DNA from: Pseudidiomarina salinarum
Lineage (GTDB): Bacteria; Pseudomonadota; Gammaproteobacteria; Enterobacterales; Alteromonadaceae
Assembly (NCBI RefSeq): GCF_000753715.1
Contig: NZ_JPER01000003.1
Span: forward strand, 1-64,000
DNA length: 64,000 nucleotides
Direction of reading: 5' to 3'
The notes beneath the pieces are model-generated. The model searched no databases and was not told where the DNA came from. It was given only the letters and a program-made list of their open reading frames with translations. Below, piece by piece: positions 44,201-52,142 of this stretch; the stretch's first letter is position 1, and each line of letters starts with the position of its first letter. Made by a program: the position numbers and the translations under genes.

Positions 44201-44312
44201 AGTCAGGGAAGGTTTCTCGAGTGAGTTTAGGCGCTGCAAAAATCCCGGCAGCAAGAATTAGAATGAGTAGTAAATTGCCAGCCGTTGGATGCCCGGCGAA
44301 CCAGCGAATCAT
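41205..44312 (-). CDS. RND efflux permease
   Basis: This 1035-residue AcrB-type permease has 12 membrane helices in two halves with large periplasmic loops. The N terminus is IRWFAGHPTAGNLLLILIL, and TM4 carries the proton-relay aspartates in MAIGIVMDDSVVITENIA. It exports drugs, lipids or other toxic compounds with the adaptor encoded just upstream (4-base overlap). No heavy-metal (CusA-like) Met clusters are seen. No outer-membrane TolC gene is present, so a chromosomal one is probably shared. Confidence 0.9.
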   Translation of the reverse strand: MIRWFAGHPTAGNLLLILILAAGIFAAPKLTRETFPDYLPPEVSISIEYRGATAADVEEAICQRLGEALQRVDYMKEVACTARDNQALTTASMTPQGNMGRFLDDIRTEIEALTDLPKAAEDPIIRELYRTDLVAAIAVTGPMSFAHLETYTKQLEDRLFTIDGVADVIPVGLSQRQWQVEVSQDQLRQYGFGVRDIARAISGQNVDMPLGTIETDSQDIQLRFVDERRSLEDLAKLPVLGGKAGAVLTLGDIATVTEAWEREEERAEFNGHRAIILEVHKNSGDDALRVMDSLKNFISSEEKRQDGKVSLEITQNMTSIVEDRLQMLVSNGITGLLLVGLVMALFFRPRLAFWALFGLPAAFAGAFVMMALTGLSLNMITLVALLMAIGIVMDDSVVITENIARHADEKKSPLKAASEGTLEILPGVISSFLTTVSVFLPLAFLAGELGAVLEVLPVVLIAAIAASLIEAFWILPHHLKNGMGPSTNEATSKFRQGFDHRFDAVREKVGQLADKAIHFRYAVLASMLIILLASVGLMAGGYVRMEAMPEIEGDVLEARVLMPQGTPLHQTRDISKRITQAMHRINEEYTPQQPDKQPLVRNIQTRFNQHTSAGEKGAHVATIMADLLTAEIRTVDLATLTERWHKEIGDIPGLISLNIQEPGFGPAGIPIEIRLQGSDLDTLREAASYLSGKVANYQGTFNVLDDLRPGKPQRILHLKDNALALGLTAADVAEQVRTGLLGDIVDTVQIGDQHIEILVRQTRAERATRAFLEDAVIASKNGEMIPLTEVVTIVDTRQWSQITRIDSLRTVTVTADVNTQTSNADAIVSDLEAKVFPDIQKRWPELMISVEGQTARSKETGQSIAFGLLIGLLGIFLILSFQFRSYLEPIIVMLSIPVAFMGAVWGHLLMGYNLSMPSLIGAASLAGIVVNNAILLIQFIKLYREQGMSTTEAAGAASRARFRAIMITTSTTVAGLLPLLAETSTQAMAVIPLVISVVFGLLVSTVLILLALPALYAILEDMGWADTSNTDKELS

Positions 44313-45652
44313 TGGGACTCTCCCTGAGCAATGTTCTTCAGAACCAGTGGCATACCATCTATAGCGGGTACCACATCATCCAGTATCAGTCGCTCGCCTT
44401 CTACAAGTCCGTCAGCAACAACTACTTGGTCATTTTGTTGCCATGCAACGGTTACTTTTTTTCGTTTCAGCTGATTATTATCGTTAGCAATATATACTGT
44501 GTCACCATGGAGTGCACTGGCAGGTATGACTACAACAGGTTCTGCCGTGTCTGTCGCAATATTGGCTTTTATAAAAGTCCCCCTTACCAACGGCGGGCGT
44601 TCAGGAGGGGTGGCATTACGATAAGGTTCTTGTACTGTAATCACAGCCTGTACGGTTCTAGTTGTCGGTTCAATGCTGCTAGTCACTCGAGTTAGTTGGC
44701 CTGACCAGCGAACATCAGGCATATTTGTCGGAGTTACCCCAACATCGAGCTTTTCAAGCGGTAAGCTATCAAAAAAGTCAATTATATTAGGTTGGTTGGC
44801 GCTTGCTAAGCTGGTCAACGAAGCGTCAGTTAGTTGTGCTAATACTTTACGCAGTTCACCGACTTTCATCTGTACCGTTACCTCTGCCTCACTAATGTCA
44901 TCAGCCACAAATAAAACCTGGCCAGGATTCACCTGTTGACCCACTTCAACGTCAACTTGATGCACTCGCAAATCATAAGGTGCTTCAAAATGAGTGTCGT
45001 TTAAGTCTTCACGGGCGTTTTGTATTGCGGACTCGGCTCTGGCTTTATGTGCTTGCAGTGTCTCGTGGCGAACGGGTATTAGGTTCAACTGGTTTTTTAG
45101 GCTTTGTACTGCTTGCTGTTGCTGCAGAGTTGCTCTTTGCTGCTCATCAAAGCGAGTCTGCGACAGCGCCCCCTGCTTAACCAAGCTCTCATTACGCTCC
45201 AGCTCTTTCTTTGCCAATGCCAGTCGTTGATTTTCTAATGCCAATAAGTCTTGCGTGTTCTGCTGTTCTTGCTGAAGTTGCCGCAACTCTGCATTAATGC
45301 CGGCTAAGTCGGCTTGAGCTGATGCTTCGGCCAGTTCGTAGCGCGTTGGGTCAATCTGTAATAACCGTGCTCCCTGACTAATGATATTGCCACTGTCCAA
45401 TGCACTATGCTGCCAGGTTATACGCCCGCCGACGTTTGCTACAGCTTTCCAGGATCGAACAGGTGATACCTGGCCAAACCCTTCCGTTTCCGCGCGAAAC
45501 ACACTAGGTTTAATCGTTAAGATTCTGACAGTCGTTGCTTGATTCTGCCGGCCGGACTGTTCAGGGGATTGTTTGAGCTGAACCATAATCACCACAAAGA
45601 TAATGCCTACACTAAGTGCCAGCATTAAGGTAAGCTTATTCTTCTTCGTCAT
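44309..45652 (-). CDS. RND periplasmic adaptor (membrane fusion protein)
   Basis: This 447-residue HlyD/AcrA-family adaptor has an N-terminal membrane anchor (LTLMLALSVGIIFVVIMVQL), a lipoyl half-motif (AVANVGGRITWQHSALDSGN) and a long Gln-rich coiled-coil hairpin (about residues 115-215). Barrel and membrane-proximal domains follow. It overlaps the TetR gene (17 bases) upstream and the permease gene downstream, making one operon. Confidence 0.9.
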   Translation of the reverse strand: MTKKNKLTLMLALSVGIIFVVIMVQLKQSPEQSGRQNQATTVRILTIKPSVFRAETEGFGQVSPVRSWKAVANVGGRITWQHSALDSGNIISQGARLLQIDPTRYELAEASAQADLAGINAELRQLQQEQQNTQDLLALENQRLALAKKELERNESLVKQGALSQTRFDEQQRATLQQQQAVQSLKNQLNLIPVRHETLQAHKARAESAIQNAREDLNDTHFEAPYDLRVHQVDVEVGQQVNPGQVLFVADDISEAEVTVQMKVGELRKVLAQLTDASLTSLASANQPNIIDFFDSLPLEKLDVGVTPTNMPDVRWSGQLTRVTSSIEPTTRTVQAVITVQEPYRNATPPERPPLVRGTFIKANIATDTAEPVVVIPASALHGDTVYIANDNNQLKRKKVTVAWQQNDQVVVADGLVEGERLILDDVVPAIDGMPLVLKNIAQGESQ

Positions 45653-46274
45653 TGGTTGCTCCCTGAATACCTGCTTTAAATAAACTAAAAATTTGCGGAG
45701 GCAATTGCTCTAGCTTGTCAACGCTATTATTTACCATTGCTTGGACAACCAGCCCCTGAATGGCACCAAGGTACAACATAGCTGCTGCGCCGGTATCAAT
45801 GTTCGATGCAAATCGGCCTTGATTAACTCCCTGTTCAATCAGACCGATAACTTTAAGGCGATAATTTGCCAAGGTTTTCCGAATAACAGTTTTTGCAGGG
45901 CTATTGCCGGGCTTTTGCAGCTCACATAGCATCAAACGAGGTATTCCTGGGTGTCGTGCAATGAAACCAACGTGGGCTAAAAACATAGCCTCTAGCGCTT
46001 TATCAGCCTGGCAATGTCCTTTCGACTGACTAAAAACCTGGCGGATGAGCTGCTCTGAAACCCAGTCTGCAACGGACTCCCAAAGTCGATTTTTACTCGG
46101 AAAGTGTTTGAATAATGCGCCTTGTGATAAACCGATTTTTTTAGCGATGTTCGCGGTCGTTAATGTCGCAGGATCTTGCTCTTTACATAATTCGACTACT
46201 GCAGCAATAGTGCCCGACTGTCGCTCTTCGGTTGTTTGGTAAGATCGTTTGTCCGAGGTTTCTTTTTTCAACAT
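45636..46274 (-). CDS. TetR/AcrR-family regulator of the RND operon
   Basis: This 212-residue protein has a TetR helix-turn-helix (ATLTTANIAKKIGLSQGALF then KHFPSKNRLWE) followed by a helical ligand domain. It is the first gene of the operon TetR-adaptor-permease-cytochrome. A perfect 22-bp palindrome 13 bases upstream of its start is the likely autoregulatory operator. Confidence 0.9.
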   Translation of the reverse strand: MLKKETSDKRSYQTTEERQSGTIAAVVELCKEQDPATLTTANIAKKIGLSQGALFKHFPSKNRLWESVADWVSEQLIRQVFSQSKGHCQADKALEAMFLAHVGFIARHPGIPRLMLCELQKPGNSPAKTVIRKTLANYRLKVIGLIEQGVNQGRFASNIDTGAAAMLYLGAIQGLVVQAMVNNSVDKLEQLPPQIFSLFKAGIQGATNDEEE

Positions 46275-46286
46275 AAAGAATCCGTT

Positions 46287-46308
46287 AGTAAGTAATTAAT
46301 TACTTACT
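46287..46308. promoter_or_regulatory. Perfect 22-bp TetR-type operator
   Basis: AGTAAGTAATT and its exact complement abut without a loop. The site lies 13 bases upstream of the TetR start codon, where a repressor would block the operon promoter. Its outer halves (AGTAAG/CTTACT) match the palindrome at 39139-39168. Confidence 0.75.
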
Positions 46309-46742
46309 TTAGTTTTAGAGAGCTGGTAATGCAATATTTTTAATCTGAAAATTTAAAGTGAGCTTTGATAGAGATCTATCTGTGAAATTTAAAGCGGCGT
46401 TGCATCGCAATGTTTAGGATTTGTTTCGCTTTGGTTTTGTTGTTATACGACTTCATGTGAGGTTAAAACTGAATCTCTCTACTACCCTAAGCCGTACGGC
46501 TTAGGGTAGTAGAGAGATGCGAAATTTGCCAGATCGGGGTTTCGGATTGAGCTTCGAAACTGAGAATTACTGGTTAATAGTCCATTTTGACTGGCTAGAT
46601 TGTGGCAAGTTTTGCATTGTACTGTTCTCTTACGTTCTGACCTCTGGCTAAATGGCCCTCCACCGAAACTCAGTAAAGTATTGATATATCAAGTAAAGCC
46701 AGTTTCGGACGGTTAACCCGAACTGCCCAGTTTCGTCGTTCT
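46309..46742. other. Non-coding right end of the second element
   Basis: No gene is seen. The region contains a 46-bp perfect palindrome (46473-46518), repeated CAGTTTCG(G) boxes in both orientations (46539, 46555, 46663, 46699, 46727) and the 14-mer CTGGCTAAATGGCC (46644-46657), all upstream of the tRNA duplication. Together these suggest an integrase-bound attachment region. Confidence 0.5.
46473..46518. repeat. Perfect 46-bp palindrome
   Basis: Two 23-base arms with no spacer, centred on GCCGTACGGC (46491-46500); the outer arm reads ATCTCTCTACTACCCTAAG. No T tract follows directly, so a simple terminator is not obvious. Cruciform formation, a dimeric-protein site or a small mobile-repeat origin are possible. 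Confidence 0.85.
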
Positions 46743-46790
46743 GCCCTCCGGAGGCAGAGGTCAGAGGTTCGAATCCTCTCGGGTGCGCCA
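46743..46790 (+). repeat. Duplicated tRNA-Arg 3' half (attR-type)
   Basis: This matches tRNA-Arg 95-142 in 46 of 48 bases, including the terminal CCA, but has no 5' half, so it is not a functional tRNA. It marks the right boundary of accessory DNA. Beyond it, gene content changes to more ordinary functions. Confidence 0.85.
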
Positions 46791-46972
46791 TTTATCCTGA
46801 ATTGTTCAAAGATATTAACCAGCCCAACTACGATGAGCAAACGCATGGCATCGGCGAACGTTTCGCACCCTCAAAATTACTGCTGCAGCTAATGCTAAGC
46901 ACCAACGAAAAGTATACAATCCATACTGTTTGAAAAATAATCAGTCTGCGAATTTCTAATAAAGGCGGAGCT
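46791..46972. other. Intergenic region after the island
   Basis: No gene or repeat is seen between the tRNA duplicate and the EEP-family gene. GGCGGAG near 46963 is the ribosome binding site of that gene. Confidence 0.4.
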
Positions 46973-47710
46973 GTGCTTAAACCAAAAACCGTGATTCCTC
47001 GGCAGTTCATACACGAGCACCCTATTCATCATGGCGAAGAATTTGGTGTGTTATGTTGGAATACTCAGAAACTTACCGAAACACCAGATTTTCATCGTGT
47101 TTTGGCTGGCGTTTTAGCAAACTACCCCTGTCTGTTTTTGTTGCTTCAAGAAGTAAAGCTGACGACGAAAAATAACTGGCTACTACCGCAATGGTCTTAT
47201 GCTATTGCTCCAAATATGCAAACACGTCGCTCTGTTTATGGTGTACTCACCGCAAGCAAGTATGCTTTTACAGAAGCTCAAACTCGGCTAAGCAGAAAGC
47301 GCGAAGGCATGTTCGCAACACACAAAAGTTACATGCTCTCGTATCACTCGTTAGCAGAGGGCGGCTCATTGTTAGTCGTCAATGTTCATGCTATGAACTT
47401 TGTCCGTGCGAACCAATTTTCTCAAGAAATAGAGTTCATCAAAGAAGAGATATTAGGACACAAAGGACCGCTCATTGTGGCCGGCGATTTTAACGTGTGG
47501 AGCCGTCAACGCCGCTTGCGGTTGCTGCAATTCTGTCGCAGCGTGGGTCTACGGCAAGCTATTATGGTCGACCCACATCACATTAAAACCTACCGGCAGC
47601 ACCCTCTCGACTTCATCTTCTATCGCGACCTGTCACTTCAAGGAACCTCAGCGATCGATACACGCAAAGTTTCTGACCATAATCCTCTTTATGCACGATT
47701 TAAATTATAG
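46973..47710 (+). CDS. Endonuclease/exonuclease/phosphatase (EEP) family protein
   Basis: This 245-residue protein has the EEP fold motifs in order: VLCWNTQKL (metal Asn), LLLQEVK (metal Glu), NVHAMN, IVAGDFNVWS (catalytic Asp and Asn), LDFIFYR and SDHNPL (catalytic His). Substrate may be DNA, phospholipid or phosphate ester. No signal peptide is present. GTG 46973 follows GGCGGAG. It is the first gene beyond the island and stands alone before hipBA. Confidence 0.85.
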   Translation: MLKPKTVIPRQFIHEHPIHHGEEFGVLCWNTQKLTETPDFHRVLAGVLANYPCLFLLLQEVKLTTKNNWLLPQWSYAIAPNMQTRRSVYGVLTASKYAFTEAQTRLSRKREGMFATHKSYMLSYHSLAEGGSLLVVNVHAMNFVRANQFSQEIEFIKEEILGHKGPLIVAGDFNVWSRQRRLRLLQFCRSVGLRQAIMVDPHHIKTYRQHPLDFIFYRDLSLQGTSAIDTRKVSDHNPLYARFKL

Positions 47711-47724
47711 CGTCGAAACGTAAA

Positions 47725-47794
47725 TTACGCCTAAGCGTATATTTTTCTATTTTGCGCTCTAGCGTATATTGCGAAATATTACGCTATGGCGTAT
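47725..47794. promoter_or_regulatory. Three HipB operators, 27-bp spacing
   Basis: TTACGC-ctaa-GCGTAT (47725-47740), TTGCGC-tcta-GCGTAT (47752-47767) and TTACGC-tatg-GCGTAT (47779-47794) are three copies of one dyad. Their centres are exactly 27 bp apart. They lie just upstream of hipB, as expected for autorepression by HipB with HipA as corepressor. Confidence 0.85.
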
Positions 47795-47841
47795 AGTCAC
47801 CAAACTAGCTATGAAACGCAATATTTCGGAGCAACTGAATC

Positions 47842-48096
47842 ATGAATATCACCCGACCCGAGCAGCTGAGTACCTTAGTAAAAGACTACCGAAATAAACA
47901 AGGTCTCACCCAGGCAAATATTGCTGAGCTTGTCGGCATCCGCGTTGCTACCGTTTCGAATTTCGAAAATAACCCTGAGACTTGTAAATTAGAAACCGTT
48001 TTCAAAATTCTGGCGGCTCTGAACCTGAAAATTGATATAACGACTCGTAACGAATTACAAAACGACGATGCCTCTCAATGGAATGAAGGATGGTAA
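47842..48096 (+). CDS. hipB: HipB-type antitoxin/repressor
   Basis: This 84-residue XRE-type protein has the helix-turn-helix LTQANIAELVGIRVATVSNF. It precedes hipA by three bases. HipB binds HipA to neutralise it and represses the operon. Three operator dyads lie upstream. Length and gene order match the E. coli pair. Confidence 0.9.
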   Translation: MNITRPEQLSTLVKDYRNKQGLTQANIAELVGIRVATVSNFENNPETCKLETVFKILAALNLKIDITTRNELQNDDASQWNEGW

Positions 48097-48099
48097 CCC

Positions 48100-49410
48100 A
48101 TGGACAAGCTTGATGTTTATATGAACGGCATTAAGGTTGGCGAATATACCCGAACGCGAAGCGGGGCGAATCAGTTCACCTATGACAAAAACTGGTTGGT
48201 ATCCCCCGGAATACGCAGCATATCCATGTCATTACCGCTTCAAAGCACCCGGTACGAGGGACCAGAAGTTTATAATTATTTTGACAACCTTATTCCTGAC
48301 TCTCGTGAAATTCGTGAACGCATTGTCGCTCGTTTCCAGGCTAACTCGACCGAGCCATTTGATATTTTGGCGCAAATCGGACGTGATTGCGTTGGTGCCA
48401 TTCAGCTGGTTCCCCACCACTCTCCACCGCCCAATATTAAACATATTGAAGCCAGCCCACTCACTGACAAGCAAGTTGGCAAAATCCTGAGGGGATATCA
48501 ATCTAAAACCCCGCTAGGCATGTTAAAGGACGAGCGCGACTTTCGTATCTCACTTGCCGGAGCGCAAGAGAAAACGGCCTTATTATTTCACAACGGACAG
48601 TGGCATTTACCGCATAACGCAACGCCGACAACTTATATTATCAAGCTACCCATTGGCGAAATTCAGTCACATGACCGCGTCATCGACATGAAGCACAGCG
48701 TTGAAAATGAATACTTGTGCTTGAAAATCGCCAAAGCCTACGGATTTGACGCGGCAAATTGCGAGATCATCACACCCGACGGCATGAAAGCACTCGCCGT
48801 GGAACGCTTTGATCGCAAGCTCAGCGCAGATGGTTCATGGATTATGCGTCTTCCCCAAGAAGATTTCTGCCAGGTCACAGGTACCTCGCCGGCCAGAAAA
48901 TATGAAACTGATGGCGGCCCAACAATCGCAGCAATCATGAAAGAACTGCTGGGCTCAGGCAATCCCAAAGAAGACCGCCATGTGTTTATGCGCGCACAGG
49001 TTTTATTTTGGTTGTTGGGGGCTACCGACGGTCATGCGAAGAACTTTTCAATTTTTATTGAGCGAGGAAGCCAATATCGTCTCACCCCTCTGTATGACAT
49101 CTTGTCAGCTTTTCCTGCCATTAGTAAAAAGGGCTTACACGAAAAAGATCTCAAGCTAGCCATGTCTCTCAAAGGTAGTCGGGAAAGAAAGTACGAATGT
49201 CGTATGATTCGTCGCGAGCACTTTCTGGCGACAGCGAAAGAAGTCGGCTTCAGTGAAGATTCCATGAATGGAATATTGGATGAAATGGCTGCTCGAACGG
49301 AAGACGTTATACAAACAGTTACCAGTGAATTACCCGCTACGTTCCCAAGCTTTATTGCTGATCCGATCTTCGATGGCATGCGCAGATATGCACAGCGGCT
49401 CGCGCGTTAA
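48100..49410 (+). CDS. hipA: HipA-type serine/threonine kinase toxin
   Basis: This 436-residue kinase is close to the 440 residues of E. coli HipA. Motifs present are ISLAGAQEKTALL (loop with the autophosphorylated Ser), ALAVERFDR, GATDGHAKNFSIF (catalytic Asp and Asn) and LYDILSAF (metal Asp). It phosphorylates glutamyl-tRNA synthetase in the model system and causes growth arrest. All key residues are intact. Its stop codon overlaps that of the convergent FMN reductase. Confidence 0.9.
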   Translation: MDKLDVYMNGIKVGEYTRTRSGANQFTYDKNWLVSPGIRSISMSLPLQSTRYEGPEVYNYFDNLIPDSREIRERIVARFQANSTEPFDILAQIGRDCVGAIQLVPHHSPPPNIKHIEASPLTDKQVGKILRGYQSKTPLGMLKDERDFRISLAGAQEKTALLFHNGQWHLPHNATPTTYIIKLPIGEIQSHDRVIDMKHSVENEYLCLKIAKAYGFDAANCEIITPDGMKALAVERFDRKLSADGSWIMRLPQEDFCQVTGTSPARKYETDGGPTIAAIMKELLGSGNPKEDRHVFMRAQVLFWLLGATDGHAKNFSIFIERGSQYRLTPLYDILSAFPAISKKGLHEKDLKLAMSLKGSRERKYECRMIRREHFLATAKEVGFSEDSMNGILDEMAARTEDVIQTVTSELPATFPSFIADPIFDGMRRYAQRLAR

Positions 49411-50072
49411 TCCGGCGCGTTACGCTGACTGGGCGCTTGCTTGAAGTCGCTGATCAGGTTGTGAGGATCCTGAATTTCACGTTGGTTCCTGGTTGCCTCA
49501 CACCACCAATGCAACTGTAAAAAAGTACGATTAAAGTAACTGTCCCAGCGTTCTTTATCACTGACAGAGTCCTGATAGTTGCCCTCGGTATCAAATACTT
49601 CGTGCGCTTTTGGTAAATGAAGCATAGCCGATACGGGTAAGCAGCCGAGCTCGCCCAGGAAGGTTCTCAAGCCAACCGCCGCCCTTGCGCCACCCCACTG
49701 CCCTGCCGAGTAGGTCACGATGGCGCTGGGTTTGTATGAGAATAGTGATGCACCAAAATGATTGAGAAGATTTGCTAATGCTGGACTCATGGAATGGTTA
49801 TATTCGGGACTAACCATAACATAGCCGTCGGCGGCTTCGATCTTAGTTGCTAACTCACTTAAATGTTGTGGGGCAGATTGGCTTGCGTAAGCGAAGTGAG
49901 GCTTGAAAACCGGCTCCATCTCGAGGTCCAGCGGGTCTATAAGTTCGATAGTACTGTCTGGAAAATTCGCTCGTAACACGCGCTGACAGGCTAACGCCAC
50001 TCGCTCACCCAATCGCGCCGGTTTTGGTGGTGAACTTTGTCTGACACTGCCAAGAAAAATGAGTATGTTCAT
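49407..50072 (-). CDS. NADPH-dependent FMN reductase in the ars operon
   Basis: This 221-residue flavoprotein has the FMN-binding start ILIFLGSVRQSSPP and MVSPEYNHSMSPALANLL of NADPH:FMN reductases. It follows arsC by three bases and completes the leftward ars operon. It resembles ArsH functionally by position, but is shorter than classical ArsH. It may oxidise organoarsenicals or reduce quinones. Confidence 0.8.
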   Translation of the reverse strand: MNILIFLGSVRQSSPPKPARLGERVALACQRVLRANFPDSTIELIDPLDLEMEPVFKPHFAYASQSAPQHLSELATKIEAADGYVMVSPEYNHSMSPALANLLNHFGASLFSYKPSAIVTYSAGQWGGARAAVGLRTFLGELGCLPVSAMLHLPKAHEVFDTEGNYQDSVSDKERWDSYFNRTFLQLHWWCEATRNQREIQDPHNLISDFKQAPSQRNAPD

Positions 50073-50075
50073 AAG

Positions 50076-50510
50076 TTATCCTGTTGTTTCGTGTTTCACG
50101 AGATTGCCTTCATGATCTAATACCAGCGTGCCATCTTCTTTAAAATAGGGTCCCGCAGGCCACTTATCGATGAGTGTTAACACCGTCTCACTGGGTCGGC
50201 ACAGCTTGACGCCTTTTGGTGTGCAAACAATAGGCCGGTTCACCAATACCGGGTATTTGAGCATCGCGGCCAGAAGTTCGTCCTCACGGACATTTTCGTT
50301 AAGTAAACCCAGTTCCTCTGCGGGTGACCTGGTCACCCGCAGCGCCTATTTGGGGGTTAGATCGGCGGCGGCAAAGAGCGCCATCAGTTGCGGCCTGGTC
50401 CATCCTTCGCTCAGGTAATCAATGACAGTGGGAGAATAACCTGCATCCTTTATAATTTGCAGTACATTTCTGGATGTGCCGCAGTCGGGATTATGGTGAA
50501 TTACTATCAT
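50076..50510 (-). pseudogene. arsC: Arsenate reductase interrupted by an amber codon
   Basis: Reading from ATG 50510, the frame gives IVIHHNPDCGTSRNVLQII (Cys-x5-Arg-type active site C11), then runs through AAADLTPK into TAG at 50346-50348. It continues in frame as ALRVTRSPAEELGLL, VNRPIVCTPKGVKLCRPSE to the normal stop: 144 codons in all, the usual ArsC length. One base change (CAG to TAG is the simplest) explains the break. A 10-bp inverted repeat (50320-50340) lies beside it. The start overlaps the acr3 stop by one base. Confidence 0.85.
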
Positions 50511-51628
50511 TACTTGTCCCTCAGATAACTGGTTTCAGCAGCCGCTGAATAGTCACGACCAGGAGATTCTGCCGGAAAGTGATGACGTGTTTTATTCGCA
50601 ATTCTAACCAGCGCCAGCATGAGTGGTACTTCCACCAACACTCCGACAACAGTGGCTAAAGCCGCGCCGGATTGCAGTCCAAAAAGGGCAATCGCAACCG
50701 CGACCGCTAGTTCGAAGAAGTTACTGGCACCAATCATGCCGGCTGGCGCTGCTACGTCATGAGGAACTTTCCATTTCTTTGCCCACCCGTAAGCCAAGAA
50801 GAAAATCAGGAAGGTTTGAATGATTAGCGGAATCGCTATCAGCACAATATGCAGCGGCTTGGTAATTATCACATCGCCCTGAAACGCAAACAGCAACACT
50901 AAGGTCGCGATCAAACCAACAGGTGTAACGCGAGAAATCCGTTTCATGAATACATTTTTGAACCACTCGTTACCACGGGCTTTAATAACCGCCTGTCGCA
51001 CTAACACAGCAGCGGCTAACGGAATCACGATATAGAGTACTACCGAAAGTAAAACCGTGTCCCATGGTACCTGGATGTTTGACACGCCCAGCAGCAGAAC
51101 CACGATCGGCGCAAACGCAACCAGCATGATCAGGTCATTGATTGCAACTTGCACCAGGGTATAGGCGGCATTACCGCGAGTGAGGTAGCTCCAGACAAAT
51201 ACCATCGCAGTACAGGGTGCTGCACCTAAAAGAATTGCTCCCGCCAGGTACTGGTTTGCCGTCTCGGCAGTGAGAAAAGGCTCAAACACTACCTTGAAGA
51301 AAAACCAGGCAATTGCAAACATCGTGAAGGGCTTAATCAGCCAGTTCACCGTGGTGGTAATAATAAGCCCTTTAGGTTGCCGCCGTACGCCCTTCACCGA
51401 GGTAAAATCGATTTGTAGCATCATTGGGAATATCATCGCCCAAATTAACAACGCCACCGGTATGGATACCTGCGCGTACTCAAAGCGGGACAGGTTTTCT
51501 GGTATGGAGGGAGCGAACTGGCCCAGCAGCACCCCGGCCACAATCGCCAGCGCCACCCACAACGACAGGTAGCGCTCAAATCGACCCATGCCTTCGACTA
51601 CTGAGGGTGCTTTTAACGGGTTTGTCAT
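50510..51628 (-). CDS. acr3: ACR3-family arsenite efflux pump
   Basis: This 372-residue membrane protein has ten predicted helices and the ACR3 block LGAAPCTAMVFVWSYLTRG, whose Cys is needed for arsenite transport. It exports trivalent arsenic. It sits between arsR (10-base gap) and arsC (one-base overlap). With arsC broken, this pump and ArsR alone would still handle arsenite. Confidence 0.95.
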   Translation of the reverse strand: MTNPLKAPSVVEGMGRFERYLSLWVALAIVAGVLLGQFAPSIPENLSRFEYAQVSIPVALLIWAMIFPMMLQIDFTSVKGVRRQPKGLIITTTVNWLIKPFTMFAIAWFFFKVVFEPFLTAETANQYLAGAILLGAAPCTAMVFVWSYLTRGNAAYTLVQVAINDLIMLVAFAPIVVLLLGVSNIQVPWDTVLLSVVLYIVIPLAAAVLVRQAVIKARGNEWFKNVFMKRISRVTPVGLIATLVLLFAFQGDVIITKPLHIVLIAIPLIIQTFLIFFLAYGWAKKWKVPHDVAAPAGMIGASNFFELAVAVAIALFGLQSGAALATVVGVLVEVPLMLALVRIANKTRHHFPAESPGRDYSAAAETSYLRDK

Positions 51629-51638
51629 AGTAGTTTCC

Positions 51639-51989
51639 CTAAACTGAATGCTGATTTGCGCGCTGACTTAATTGTTTGGTGCTTTCCCTGAAGTCACTGA
51701 AAGCCTGTTCAAATTCGGCTCTGTTGTTCTCGAGCGTTGTTTTAAGCACGATACTGGCCCATTCGGGTAGTTCAGGTGAAATCCGGTAGTACATCCACTT
51801 CCCCCGGCGCTCACTCGTAACCAGCCCACACTTTCGCAATTGACCCAAATATTGCGAAGCCTTTGGCTGATCGATTCTCAGCGCATCGGTTATTTCGCAA
51901 ACACAAGCTTCTCCAGCCTCCTGAATCAGGCAAAGGCAGGTTAAACGATTGAGATCAGCCAGGCATTTATAAAACTGCACAGTATTCAT
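51639..51989 (-). CDS. arsR: ArsR-family metalloregulator
   Basis: This 116-residue winged-helix repressor has the metal-binding start of the recognition region EACVCEITDALRIDQPKASQ (CVC pair) and YYRISPEL. It represses the ars operon until As(III) binds. ATG 51989 gives the usual family N terminus (NTVQFYKCLADLNRLTCL); an in-frame ATG at 52004 is an alternative. AACACAT (51994-52000) and ATGTGTT (52029-52035) form a dyad upstream. Confidence 0.9.
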   Translation of the reverse strand: MNTVQFYKCLADLNRLTCLCLIQEAGEACVCEITDALRIDQPKASQYLGQLRKCGLVTSERRGKWMYYRISPELPEWASIVLKTTLENNRAEFEQAFSDFRESTKQLSQRANQHSV

Positions 51990-52142
51990 AATAAACACAT
52001 TCATTATTTAATATATATGGATATTCGCATGTGTTCGGTTTGTATGCAAGCGGTGCGTGTTTTTTGCGGTGCCGGGAAGTCAGCCGCAGCTGGTAGGAGC
52101 TTCAAGGACGTTGAAAACTGGGGAAAATAAGAACAAAGGCTT

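Noticed and set aside
46743-46790. Second functional tRNA-Arg
   Set aside because: The 5' half of the cloverleaf is absent. It is only the duplicated 3' part.
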